Source: Craterostigma plantagineum
Taxonomy: Eukaryota; Streptophyta; Magnoliopsida; Lamiales; Linderniaceae
DNA: 64,000 nt
Assembly (NCBI GenBank): GCA_027422505.1
Contig: JAPQWV010000017.1
Span: forward strand, 11,409,501-11,473,500
Reading direction: 5' to 3'
The notes beneath the pieces were generated by a model. It did no database searches. It saw only the letters and a list, made by a program, of their open reading frames with translations, and was not told where the DNA came from. Positions 22,314 to 33,655 of the stretch are shown here, piece by piece. Positions within the stretch are counted from its first letter, which is position 1, and every line of letters starts with the position of its first letter. The position numbers and the translations under genes were made by a program.

Positions 22314-22461
22314 CTCCACCTCAATATTTGGATTTTTGAATAAAACTCCCCCTAAATAAAATACTTTAAATAAACTCCCCTAAAATGCCTATCGAGAATC
22401 TGAAAAATTTGTTAACTCACTTACTCCCCCTCGATGCATGGATATAACATTTCTCCCCCTC
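22314..22461 (-). other. Cluster of five polypurine tracts after pol of element F
   Basis: On the + strand: ctccacc (22314), ctccccct (22346), ctcccct (22375), ctccccctc (22424) and ctccccctc (22453), so purine tracts such as GAGGGGGAG on the element strand. Multiple polypurine tracts after pol are a recognised Sirevirus feature and can prime plus-strand synthesis. A 3' LTR could not be found to their left. Confidence 0.6.
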
Positions 22462-22726
22462 GATATAGTGCCATCAGTAGTGTCTCTACATCGACTTATT
22501 GGAACGAAGAAAAATTTATTGGTAAATGAAACGAAAAACTAAAGTGAAAAAATTTAACTAACTTAACAAACACACACAGAATCAATAATATCAAATGCAG
22601 AGCAGATAGGCAAGTAATGAATCGTAGGGAGGCATAATCGACATTAGAGATTGAGATTCAACATTCCCAGCTTTGCAACTAAGAGTTGGAACAGTTTTTC
22701 ATCCAATGCTTTTGTAAACAAATCGG

Positions 22727-23416
22727 CTAGTTGCTTTTTAGGTCTATGTGCTTTGTGCGTGAATGGTGAACAGGATTGCACGTAATTGCTATGGCACTTT
22801 TGGAATCACAATAAATAAGAATTCGATTGGAATCAAACCCGTAATCTCGTAGTTGAGTTCTGATCCACAAAATCTGTGAGCAACAACTTGCGGCAGCAAC
22901 ATACTCAGCTTCTGCCGTGGAAGTTGACACACAATTTTGTTTCTTAGAAACGCAACATACGAGTTTGTCTCCAAGGAATTGGATGTTGTCTGATGTGCTT
23001 TTCCTGTCCAATCTGCAGCCTGCGAAATCTGCATCAGAATACCCTATTAGTTTCATACCTGAGTTCTTAGGATACCAAAGCCCGAGGTCTGGTGTGTCTT
23101 TTAGATACTTTAAAATTCTCTTAAAAGCGTGAAGATGTGATTCCTTTGGATTAGCTTGAAACCTTGTGCAAAGACATGTGGAGAATAGAATATTGGGTCG
23201 GCTGGCAGTGAGATAGAGCAGAGGCCCAATAATTCCTCTGTAGTGGGTAGCATCTACAAGTTCACCCAAGTGATCTGCGTCGAGTGTGCACGAGGTCGAC
23301 ATTGGAGTACTTGAAGATTTGCTCTTGTCGAACCCATACTTTTCTGAGAATGTCGTGGATTTACTTGGACTGATTGATAAATATCCCATCCTGAAGTTGC
23401 TTGATTTGCAGTCCAA
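22727..23416 (-). pseudogene. Copia F RNase H domain
   Basis: Open for 229 codons. It begins in the RT connection (STPMSTSCTLDADHLG, THYRGIIGPLLYLTASRPNI), then FSTCLCTRFQANPKESHLHA, and RNase H with LIGYSDADFAGCRLDRKSTS, STSTAEAEYVAAASCCSQIL and the final IAITCNPVHHSRTKHIDLK. The carboxylate residues (D in YSDADF, E in AEAEY, D in YCDSKSA) are present. It overlaps the RT frame with a frameshift near 23400, and the last part of the domain is cut off by a stop. Confidence 0.92.
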
Positions 23417-23753
23417 GGAACAAAGACATTTCTCCCATCATACTCATTTCAAACTGGGATTTCATCAAAGTGCTGAATTCGACACAGAGTTTCGGGTTGG
23501 TAGAGCCGAAAATGATGTCATCCACGTAGATCTGCACAAGCATGATATCGGAACCAACTTTCTTGACGAACATTGTGGTATCAATTTTCCCTTTAGTGAA
23601 GCCTGAGTTGATAAGGAAGTGGGATAAAACCTCGTACCAGGCCCTTGGAGCTTGCTTTAGCCCATAGAGTGTCTTGTCGAGTTTGTATACGAAGTACGGA
23701 TGTTCTGTATTGAGAAATCCGTCTGGCTGTGAGACATACACTTCTTCCTTCAA
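23361..23753 (-). pseudogene. Copia F reverse transcriptase, YVDD core
   Basis: [40 protein letters not shown], and the active site [16 protein letters not shown], then [20 protein letters not shown]. Both catalytic Asp of YVDD are kept. The sequence type [11 protein letters not shown] is characteristic of Sirevirus-lineage copia. Frameshifts on both sides (about 23755 and 23400) make it a broken gene. Confidence 0.92.
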
Positions 23754-23754
23754 A

Positions 23755-24141
23755 ATTCCAATTAAAAGGCAGTCTTTACATCCATTTGATAGAGAGTAAT
23801 GTCTTTGTGGGCTGCATATGCTAGAAACAATCGGATCGCTTCAATTCTTGCTGCAGGGGCAAAAGTCTCGTCATAGTCGATTCCTTCTTGTTGATTGTAC
23901 CCTTTAGCGACAAGCCTAGCCTTGTTATGGATTACCACACCATCCTCGTCTTTTTTGTTCTTACATACCCATTTTTTTGTATCATTGTCTTGCCTTTTGG
24001 ACGAGGAACTAAGTTCCAGACCTTGAGACGCTCGAACTGATTGATTTCCTCTTGCATAACTACTATCCAGTTCGAACCTCTAGTCTTTACACCTGCAGTG
24101 GGATCTCCTATTATTTGATCTGTAGGATGACCTCGAATCAT
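23755..24141 (-). pseudogene. Copia F RT N-terminus, frameshifted
   Basis: The frame 23932-24141 gives MIRGHPTDQIIGDPTAGVKT and [30 protein letters not shown]. The rest is in another frame, seen as a strong match to the family block [20 protein letters not shown], then [16 protein letters not shown] stop and frameshift near 23760 interrupt MDVKTAF. It joins the integrase linker to the RT core. Confidence 0.8.
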
Positions 24142-24974
24142 TTCTTTTCATGAGGTAGTGTAGTTTCATCCATTTCTGATCCCTCGTTAAGTGGGTATTC
24201 GATCTCAGAGGTAGTAGCGTTGATAGCAAAAGCCGGTGAGTCTTCTGTCTGTGCTGCAGGGATCGAGTTATCAATATCTGCAGCTGAAACAGTTTGTTCA
24301 GAAGTTGATGGACTAGGACTGGGTTCTGTATTAGGAAAGGGATCGTCAGTTGTCCCGTTTTGGTTTGTGGAGAAGTACATATGTTCAAATAGTTGATCCA
24401 GATCCATTTTCTCTTGAGCTTGTTGACTGAAACATGTTGGGTTGCAGTAGCTTGGGTTGTCAGCTGCATGTTGTTGGTATTGCCCCAACTTTTCTTTGTC
24501 TGACCCTGGTTCTGAACGGTTGTGTTCAGAAGCGCCACTCGAGGTCTCACCTAATTCCATACGTGATTGAGTAGAGCCTACTGATGTTGGTTTGAGTCCT
24601 GAGGTGCTTTGTCCAGAATTAATGTCGAGACCCTCATCGAAAGTGACATTTGCACTTTCAATGATCATTCTCCTTTCATGAAGATATACCCTATACGCCT
24701 TAGATAGCGCAAAGTAGCCCACAAAAATTCCATCAGTAGCATTTGGATCTAGCTTAGATTTGTCTTCTCGGTCGTTGGCGACGAAGCATTTGCATCCAAA
24801 AATCCTCAAGTGGGCAATGTTGGGTAACCTTTCGCTGGTTGGTGTCTTTCCAAATCTTAGATGAATGTTTGTTCGATTCTGAGTATAGCAAGCAGTGTTC
24901 ATCGCTTCTGCCCAAAGAAAATGAGGTAGTGATGATTGTATTAGCATTGTTCGGGCAGCTTTACAAGCGTTCAA
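24138..24974 (-). pseudogene. Copia F integrase C-terminal domain and acidic linker
   Basis: Begins ARTMLIQSSLPHFLWAEAMN, TACYTQNRTNIHLRFGKTP, then the KCFVANDREDKSKLDPNATD and GIFVGYFALSKAYRVYLHER block typical of copia integrase ends. A Ser/Thr/Glu-rich linker of about 170 residues follows (including MDLDQLFEHMYFSTNQNGTT), corresponding to the spacer before RT. The N-terminal few codons are shifted from the upstream integrase core. Confidence 0.9.
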
Positions 24975-25575
24975 TTTCGCCTTTCTAAGACTCCATTCTG
25001 TTGAGGTGTGTGGACAGCGGAGAATTGTTGAGTAATCCCCAGAGATTCGTAGAAGTCACCGAGCTGTTGTTTCTTGAATTCTGTTCCATTGTCAGATCGA
25101 ATTACTTTAACATTGCACTGTAGCAAGTTCTGCGTTGTCTTGATGAGATTTGGAATGTATTCAGTTGTCTCTGATTTTGTCCGTAAGAAGCGGACCCAAG
25201 TAAAGCGTGAGTAGTCGTCTACAATAACCATCATATATCACTTTCCACTAATGCTATCTGTTTGCATTAGGCCACATAGATCGATGTGTAATAGCTCTAG
25301 TGGATGTTGAGTCGATGCTGTGTGTTTTGTAGGGTGAGCCGCTCTTTTCATTTTGCCTTTCTCACAAGCTGAGCACAGACCTTTTGGTACTTCAGTGTCA
25401 GAAGTCCAATAGCCAGTTTGTTGTTTGACAGCTTGTTGAGAGTCTTGAAGTTAAGATGAGATAGCCGTTGGTGCCATAATTCATTCTGAAATGATGTTGC
25501 TTTTGATATTAGGCAGATGGTTGCTTTTGGTCTGATGGTCCTAATGTCAATGGTATATAGATTTGTTTTGCGAGT
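24971..25575 (-). pseudogene. Copia F integrase core and GAG-pre-integrase, degenerate
   Basis: Frame 24971-25234 contains VIVDDYSRFTWVRFLRTKSE, KVIRSDNGTEFKKQQ (second catalytic Asp) and HTPQQNGVLERRN (catalytic Glu). Between 25235 and 25575 the HHCC zinc region and the MDLCGP block can be followed only in pieces across stops and frameshifts. Integrase inserts cDNA into the genome; this copy cannot be active. Confidence 0.85.
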
Positions 25576-25932
25576 TCATGTGATACGTTCTTCACCAACG
25601 GCATTGATAATTTTGCAAGTTCTCTTTCGAAACACAACTTGGAGTCCGATGTCACTGAACTGTCCTATAGATAAGAGGTTGTGTGTCAGTCCTTCGACAT
25701 AAGAACCTTCCTTGATTTTGAGTCGATTGCATATAAGATTTCCATAACCAAGGATTCTGGCTCTATTACTGTTTCCAAAGCACACCAGTCCACCCGGCCT
25801 TTCAACGTAGTTGCTCAACAGTCCCTTCTTCCCGGTCATGTGTGTGGAGCAACCTGAATCTAGATACCACACATCCGGAGCCCGCAAAATCAAACTAGAG
25901 GGTTTTAGGTACCCATTTAAAAATGGGTCCAC
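25576..25932 (-). pseudogene. Copia F aspartic protease domain
   Basis: VWYLDSGCSTHMTGKKGLLS is the protease active-site block (DSG), followed by RILGYGNLICNRLKI, SYVEGLTHNLLSIGQFSDIG and VVFRKRTCKI. The WYLDSGCSTHMTG form matches elements A2 and B in this window. Its N-terminal side runs into the duplicated linker at 25930. Confidence 0.9.
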
Positions 25933-26232
25933 CTTTGTTGTACTTGTTAGTCCGTATATACTCTCTACCTAGGCTAGATTTATCAGTGTCAGCGGAAGAC
26001 TTACTATCATGCACAGAGTCATTAAACGTTTCTAGGGCTTGGATTTGGATTTCCTCAGTCTTAAGCATATAATTTAGCACGCGAGCTTCACATAAATCAC
26101 CTTTGTTGTACTTGTTAGTCCGTATAGACTCTCTACCTAGGCTAGATTTATCAGTGTCAGCGGAAGACTTATTATCATGCACAGTCATTAAACGTTTCTA
26201 GGGCTTGGATTTGGGTTTCTTCAGTCTTAAGC
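25930..26232. repeat. Tandem direct duplication, 168-bp period, in copia F linker
   Basis: Copy 1 25930-26066 and copy 2 26098-26232 both run from cacctttgttgtacttgtta to cttcagtcttaagc or its near-equal, with a handful of differences including a 2-base deletion in copy 2 that shifts the frame. The repeat encodes SSADTDKSSLGRE..RTNKYNKG in the gag-protease linker. Confidence 0.9.
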
Positions 26233-27448
26233 TTTGGAACCCATTTTTATAGTCGTGGAGCTTTCTTTGTCTTAGTTTTAGAAACGCGTTTTGGAGTCTT
26301 TTCTTGTTTTATGTGTTCCTTTGCAGTTGTTGTTTTGATAGTTTCCTTTTCTTTAAAGACGTGTATTTTGAAGTCATTTTCTGAGCTTGTTTGTAGAAAC
26401 GATTATGCGTGGAAATATAATTTTTTGAATGAATTGCGATCATGAGAAAATAAAGACGGTACAAAAGTTTTTGAAGGAAAACAATATAACAAAATGCTCG
26501 TTAAAATCGCGGGACTCCTTCAAACTATCTTCCTTTCTAACCCAGACTTGACCTTTGAATGGCTCTTATATGTGTCCTGAAAACTTTAAAGCATTACAAG
26601 AAATTTTATCATGCGAAATCAAGGCGTATGAAAGTGAGTGTAGTCTTAATTTTTCTTTAAGTTTGGATATTTCCTCGAGAAGTTTTTGCCTTTCATCATC
26701 AGTGGACTTTCTCTCTCTTTCGAGAGTGGAGTGTAGACCACTGATTTTCTTTATGCATTCAGGCATATATCCTGCTGCATATGTAATCATTAGTGTCTCA
26801 CTCATTAATTCTTCTGAGGTATCTTCCTCACTAGGACGGATTTCAGACTATTATTGCTAGACATTTTCTTTCTTTATAACTATCATTTAATTCTGTATAA
26901 TCAAATGATATCTCAGCTTTCTTGTGTATCTCATCCTTTCCTTGTAAGGTTTCGGATTCATTGACAAAAGGCATGAGTTCCGTTATACAACCTAACTAAA
27001 TATATTTGATATCATAAAGGTAGGGTGCATTGGTTATACCTTGCTTTAACAAACATGGGTTATCAAAACCAATTCCCTTATGGGGATTGTAGAAATCGAT
27101 GTCTACAGGTTTGTTATAGAAAATCGTCTGTTCTGATTGATCTCGTCGGGTTAAGAGGTCCTCCAATTTTTTTTTATCTTGGAGTACAATATTTTCCATT
27201 CCTTGCAGAGTAAGTCATATTTTGCCAAAGCGTCCACCACTTTATATCTATGGGACCTCATCTCTACAAGTACACGATTTTTCTCACATGCATACTCATA
27301 CCTAAACTTATCTAGAACTTCTATATTATTTTGTAGATTTGCTTCTAATTCTCTAGTTTTCTTTTTACCCTGTTTGTTCGACTTAGATAGAGTTAAGAAT
27401 TCATTTAAGTAATGAGTCATAGTCTGCTTTGCTTACCTCAACCATATC
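26233..27448 (-). pseudogene. Copia F gag C-terminal coiled-coil region, broken
   Basis: Pieces include RELEANLQNNIEVLDKFRYE and WKILYSKIKK (27151-27420), KKLEDLLTRRDQSEQTIFYN then GIGFDNPCLLKQGI and PYLYDIKYI (26996-27199), and STLERERKSTDDERQKLLEE (26566-26805). This is the helical, charged gag tail with the 'QTI..NP' block found also in A2 (QTIFLNQPKDLEFY) and B. The low-complexity stretch 26233-26560 has no clear frame. Disrupted by frameshifts and by the insertion of E at 27449. Confidence 0.75.
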
Positions 27449-30400
27449 TGTAGCACCCGGGTCCTCGTAAGCTATTAGGGCCAATAAATTTGCGTAAATG
27501 TTGGATGCATCTATGTGCTAAATTTTGGACTTAACTAGGTACAATTAAATTGTTTGCTTTTACAATATTTAATTTGTGTGAGAATTTTCGAAAGTGGGCT
27601 AAGGGAAAACAAGGTGATAAGTTTTTTGAGACTAGGATTTGGGCTAAGGTGTGTTGGGCTTAAGATTAAACTTAGGCCCAAATTGTTTAAGAAAAATCTT
27701 AGGGACAAACTCCCTAAAATAAGGGATATTTTCGTCAAAAGCAAGCCCAATCACCATACCTTGATAACTTAACCCTTATCTAAAACCATTTCAAGTCCAT
27801 AAACACCTTAGATAAGAAACTAACGAAAACCTAAGCAAACGAAGAAGGAGAAGTCGAACTGAAAGTCACGCAAGCTTGGAGTAAGGTACAAGTTTCTCAC
27901 CATAATTTTTATGTTTCAGCCAAGGATTGGTATACTTTAAGGATTAGGAGCATGAAAATATTCCAAGTTAGGGCTGGCGCAATTATTTTAATCTTAAGGG
28001 TTTAATTGTTGTTATGATTCTTAAGTTCTAAGTTTCGAAATTATAGCATTATAAGTCTACACCATTACGTCTAGAAATTAGTAGGCACGAAAAATATGTT
28101 TAGACTTGTATTAGAGGATTAAGTCGATTTCTGGGGTTTCGCGGCTCATATGAAATTCAACGTGTTCTTGAAAAAGTAACCTTTTGATCTTCATAGCTAG
28201 TGTTTTACGAGTTTGAAAGTGTTTTTAGTAGGGTTGAGTTCGTGAAGTACGAACCTCGCGAACTTGGGATCGCGAACCATAGGCGGCCCGAGGTTTGCAA
28301 ACTTGAACAAACTCACTTGCATGGGTTCGCGAAACCAAGGATCACGGGTCGAGCAATTCGCGAACCCTAAGCCATACGATGAGTTTTGCAAAGTAGGGAG
28401 AATCACGATCCCATCTATGAACTTAGAGATAATTCGCGAAATAAAAATAGATTCGCGGACTTTAGTTCACGAACTAGGTTTCGTGAATCCGAGTAAGCCG
28501 CGACTTAACCAGGGGAAAACTTAAGGGATTCGCGAACCAAGCTAGGAATTTAATTAGGCTAGGTTTGTGAAATGAAGTTAGAATAATCCACTTAACTTGG
28601 CGAACTGGGCGACTTTGCGAATCAAGCCAATTGACGAATTCTAGGTGTGCGGACTTGTGCATTTCGCGGGCTCAAAGTGGCAAGTCCCATTTGGCGAATC
28701 CACGGCGTTTGGCGAATCGACAGACAAAGGAGGTTGGCGAATCCACGACTTTCGCGGGTCCATGTGAGTTCGCGAATTTAAGGCCTTGCTAGAATAGAGA
28801 GAATTCGCGAAATAACAAGGGTGCGAAGCAGTTCACGAATCAACACTAGTTGGCGAACTAGGAGTATATTTCACGAATTAGGGCAAGCTTGGTAAACTAA
28901 ACGAACTCGCGAAATTTACATAGTAAATTTAAATAAGGGTCAAAGCTAGTTTACGAAGTAAGTACACTTCACGAGTCCTAAGTCTAAATTAGTTCGCGAC
29001 TTAGGTATAATTCACGAGTCTAAATTAACGACCTCTTGAGTTCAAGATGTTACAACGTTTTAGAAATTTCGAGTACTTAGCTAAATTAATTAATTAAGAT
29101 AGTGTACTGACACTAATATTTTGTGCTTAAGGTCGTGAGTTAGGAACTTCACCAGACCATAGCTAGTAGTCGACGGACGACAGGTAAGTAGAAATTCAAC
29201 TACAACACCTAACTTATTTGCGTGTGCCAATTTCTTGTGAGTACGTTCCTCTGTGATTGTATGACTACGTGAATTACTTGATATGTTTCACGTGGTAAGT
29301 ATATTTTGCATTAGTTTGCATTTCATACTCACGAGCATACATGTTTATATGCGGGAGGGTTGTATGAGCTGAGTATGTATATGATGTATCGCTGAAAGCG
29401 ATTGATACTTGCCGATTTGGGCATGTGTTGTCGACTCGCAGTTGAGTCAGGGCTACTCTTCTATGGCACCAGGGCGGCTTTTAGCGTCGTCGTAATATTA
29501 TGTAAATATGTATAAAGGTTTGTGATTGGACAATGCCCGGGGCGGTAAGGTGCGACCTGAGGGTATAAGCGACACAGGGGGAACCCTGGTGTAGGCAACC
29601 TCAGCACTCGGGCATCGGCACGGATCTCCGTTACGGAGTATTATGTGGATCGGCGCGAATCGCCTTTGCGGGGAATTATGTGCATTGGCGTGGATTGCCT
29701 TTGCGGGGGAGTGGCACGTGCATTCATGCATAATTTTTGCTTGCTGAGCCACGGCGGCTCACTCCTTACGTGTGGCGCCCCTACTTCCTAATTGAAATAA
29801 TTTGGCGGATTTCCGCAACGAAAGTCGCGGAGGACCCATTTTTTTCAAAAACTTTTAAGTAAATAATATACATATATAATAAAGAGTCGGAGAAACATCA
29901 TATAATTACATTGGGCCGAAGTCCAAAAAATCTAAACCCGACTATCCTACGCCTCTCCACAGATGACGTTCCATGTACTGCGCCGCCCTCAAAAGCCGTG
30001 GAGTTACTGCCGCTAGCCAGCCTACAACTCACCCTGACACGCATCGGTGTCGGGCTCGGTCTGACCTACAAAAATAAAACTCTGAGCAAAATTGTCCAGT
30101 AGGTGGTAGTAAAAACATGCAATGCGTGCGTGCACTCAACCCAATCCCAAATCCTCACATCATAATAAAATGCACGCTCGATCCTACGTCACATCTCTCA
30201 ACACATAACAGGGCCCTCGGCTAGACTCGGCACCCACGAATGCAATGGCAAGGTACGCCATAAACCACGCGTAGCCCACGCCGGCTGTGCCGGGTGGCTC
30301 CTTCCGCACTCAATCTCAACCCGAGGGTTTTCCCCAAGTAGCATACCATTAACCCGGGTAGACAGGAATCTCCCATCTGTCAGCCGCCCCTGAGCCAAAT

Positions 30401-32658
30401 AATATCCGATGGCATACACCTCGGGTGGCTCAATCCCGAGTAGATGGGTGTCGCAAACCCCCTCTCCCACCAGGTGCCCAATTGAGTCTAATCCTGACGA
30501 CCAATAACGGTCAATCTACCCCACTCGTCCGACACCGCATGGCGTCTCCGTATAAATACAGTACATCAACCTCTCCCGTGCATGTCGTGAAATGCACCCA
30601 TAATCAGTCAACATGGAACACGTATACTGAAACCACATACTCGTACAACTATCAACCTAGGCTGAAGGTTTTAAAATCCAAAAATAATCTTAAAATATTA
30701 AAATATGGGTTGACCCAAAAATCCTAGTCGAAGTATAAAAATATTCTAATTTAAAATAATTTTGGCTGAAAATAATTTTATTTAAGTTAACTGGCCTGAA
30801 ATAGGGCAAAAGCCCAAAATAAACTCTGTGGTCAACTCTGGTCAAAGCCAAAATCAAGATTCGCCCGATTTCCCACTTAAAAGACTTGGTCAATTCGCAA
30901 AACGATCGGGTCAACGCCCGAATTCACCTATCGCCCGATCCTATTTTTAAAACTCTGGTCAACCCGCAAAAGTCCGAGTCAACGCTCGATTCCGCGAAGC
31001 TTTCGTCGACTTTGCGAATTGCCCGATTGGACGCTCGACGCCCAATTAAATCTCGCGAATCGCCCGATTTCTCTCACAAGATCACCCCGCGAAATCGAGT
31101 CGGCCCCGAAACCGAAAATTGGCCCGACACTATCTCACAACCCGCAAATCGTTCCAGCCCACGAAGCCCGAACTTTGGCCCGTGATATCCCTTTTTACTC
31201 ACACTGCGAAAAATCCTTGGGCCCGCGACTAAATTTCGCGATCCGAAACTCCGATCGTCCGATTCTCCATTACCTATTACTCTCAATTCACAAAATAATA
31301 ACGGCCCGAAACTAAAATCGATCGAAACTCACAATCGGTCGATACCTTCAAATATTCATAATAAAAACCCTAGTTTTCCAAAATTTCATGCTCGACAACA
31401 ATTCAAACAACATAAACACAGTATCAAAATACAGAACTCATATTTTGAGTTCCAAAGGCACATCATAGCACGTAAGAACATCATCGACACCCCGAAAAAT
31501 CGTAGAATGAACCTTTATGAATTCGGATGACCTTTCATCCGAATTCTAAATATTTTTAGGAAAGTAATACGGTTTGTAGGGGTAAAAAACCACCTACCTC
31601 ACTTCCTTAGCTGTATTTGATTAATTTCCTAGGTTGAAGTCAACTTGAACTTGCCCGAATTCTACTTCTCCTTTGCTCTGCTTGCTTCGGCTTAATGAAA
31701 ATTTGCCAAACCATGTAATATGTTAAATACATAAGCTAGGAGATTTATACGCTAGGTAAGGTTCTTACCTCCTTAGCTTATGTTTGGAATTAATTCCTAG
31801 GTGAAAATTCGATTTGAGTTGGCCAAAGTCCTTCTGCTTTGTGTTCGACTTCTTCTTCCTTTCTTTAGTGTTGCTTCCTTTTTCTCTCCTCTCGTTTGTT
31901 CTTCGATAATACAATTGAGGATTTTCACTTATCAAGTGATAAGTTGGTGAGAACTTCCAACGTGTTTTACCACTTGTATTAAGCAACTTCATGCTTATCA
32001 TAAATTTTGGGCCAATGTTAAATCTCTACTTGGGCCTTTTTCCTTTATTAATTGATCATTTTAAGTTGGGCCTTTACTAACTTATTTGGGTTCTATTACT
32101 GTTTTAATTTATTTCTATTACTTGGGACTTTCTAAGCATTTTGGGCTCATACTATTTTATTTCCTCTCGGCCCAAATGTTATTTTCGGCTCGATTCGAAA
32201 ACATCGGTCTTTGTTCGAAAAAATTGACTTCATTAATTTCGAACATGACAAAATAATTATACACTAATCCCGTATTAACTCTACGGGTATTACATTACGT
32301 TATGTGTTGTAGGTACCAGCGACCACGGTACGTGATTGCTTTTGGAGGCAAGGCCGATCTTTTGAAGCTTCTCGCTGCTTTTGGGGTGGAAGTATGTGTA
32401 TCGATGACGACCTATGAGGCCGGGCGCATAGGAACCATTTTGCTGTGCCGTCATACATTCCCGTGTAATTAGGTCATGTATGTAATTTGGAATTTACAAA
32501 GTATTCTTTTGACATGTACCGAACAGAGTTCCATTACATAAATGGAAAAGAAAAATTTTATACGCAAAATTCAGTGTTCTTTCCCAATTACAACTCGTTA
32601 GGCAATTACAACTCGTTAGGCACGTAGGATTACGCTACAATAGGTCAGGGTCGTTATA
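27449..32658 (+). mobile_element. Solo LTR E (gypsy-like, about 2.7 kb) in copia F, holding C2
   Basis: It starts TGTAGCACCCGGGTCC and ends gggtcgttata, with the atatc duplication on both sides (27444-27448, 32659-32663). Removing it rejoins F's gag frame (NNSD-MVEVSKADY). The final dinucleotide is TA where CA is expected, probably one C-to-T change. It is non-coding, with an array of a degenerate attcgcgaac motif at 28210-29010. It is interrupted at 29771-32294 by solo LTR C2. Homologous to E2 (61511-63803) in the opposite orientation. Confidence 0.85.
29771..32294 (-). mobile_element. Solo LTR C2 (gypsy-like, 2.5 kb) inserted in solo LTR E
   Basis: tgtggcgcccctacttcc to ctctacgggtattaca, flanked by ttacg on both sides (29766-29770, 32295-32299). 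It has the same termini and internal blocks as C1 (15863-18453). No coding potential. The region 30870-31330 is an array, but its motif is cgcccgatt / aattcgc rather than the tgtcgagatc motif of C1 at a similar position. Confidence 0.88.
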
Positions 32659-32663
32659 ATATC

Positions 32664-33655
32664 TGAGTTGTTAGTGATTTCCTTTTGTGAGACACTTCCT
32701 TCAGCTTCAGCTTCATCCTCTTCGTTATCCAGTCTGGCCATCTTGTTGTCTTCATCGCTGTCTGAGGTGTCCTCAAGCCAATGATCCTGTTCAGCCAGCA
32801 AGACCATTCCCTTCTCCTTCTGCTCCGCCAATTGAACTTTTCTTCGATAATAGTTCACATCCTTTTTCTTTGGCAATCTGCATTCTCTGGCACAGTGTCC
32901 AGTTTTTCTACAATTGAAGCATTTCCAGCTTGAGAGGCGGTTTCAGGGTTCTGTTCTTCATCTTGAGCCTTTCCCTTTGCATTAGAGGATGTTCTTTGAT
33001 GGTTGGATAAGGATTCAGGCTTCTTATAGTATTTCTTAGGTACGAAGTTTGAGACCAATGCGAGTTGTTTTGCAAGTTCCTTGAGTGTGATCTCCTTGGA
33101 CTACCCGTGTTTTGTGAGGTCCTTGAGTTCTTCATCAGAGTTTGAATCTCCTCCCTCCTGAGCTTGAGATGACTCAAGAATCTCCTTGTCCTTAAATTGC
33201 TTTCATGATGACCGTGCAGACATGAGTGCGAGTGTGTCGCTTCCCAGTGGCCTAACTTCCTCCCTTCTTTTCTCCATGTAATTGGAGTGTTGATTGAGAT
33301 GGTCGAATAAGGTGTGGATGCTGACCTTGGTCAGATCGTTCATTTGTCTCATCATGATTGATGTTGCTTCCCATTCTGGGTGAAGTAATCCAAGAAACTT
33401 GATGTTGATCTCCATTACATTTTTCATAACTCCGTTCATTTTTAGTTCATTTAGGAGAACAAGGAATCGATGGAATGTTTCTTGGAGAGTTTCTCCCTTG
33501 TTTGCTGGAAAGCGATCGTAAGACATGAGGGTATTTGCCATTCTTTCCATTGTGTTCACTTCTGTTCCCTGCATCATAATCCGATCCCATATTTCTTTCG
33601 CACTTTCACCACATTCGAGTTGCATCAGAATGTCGTTGGGAATGACTGGCCGCAT
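32664..33655 (-). pseudogene. Copia F gag (middle and zinc knuckle), frameshifted
   Basis: From the chimera junction: IPNDILMQLECGESAKEIWD, RIMMQGTEVNTMERMANTLM, SYDRFPANKGETLQETFHRF and WEATSIMMRQMNDLTKVSIH are the conserved core of this gag type. After a frameshift the CCHC knuckle reads CFNCRKTGHCARECRLPKKK, intact, followed by DVNYYRRKVQLAEQKEKG and an acidic tail (LEDTSDSDEDNK). It is cut at 32663 by element E. The first part of gag is missing. Confidence 0.88.

Noticed and set aside
28264..28524. 86-codon + frame in solo LTR E
   Set aside because: Part of the ttcgcgaa array; same effect as in E2.
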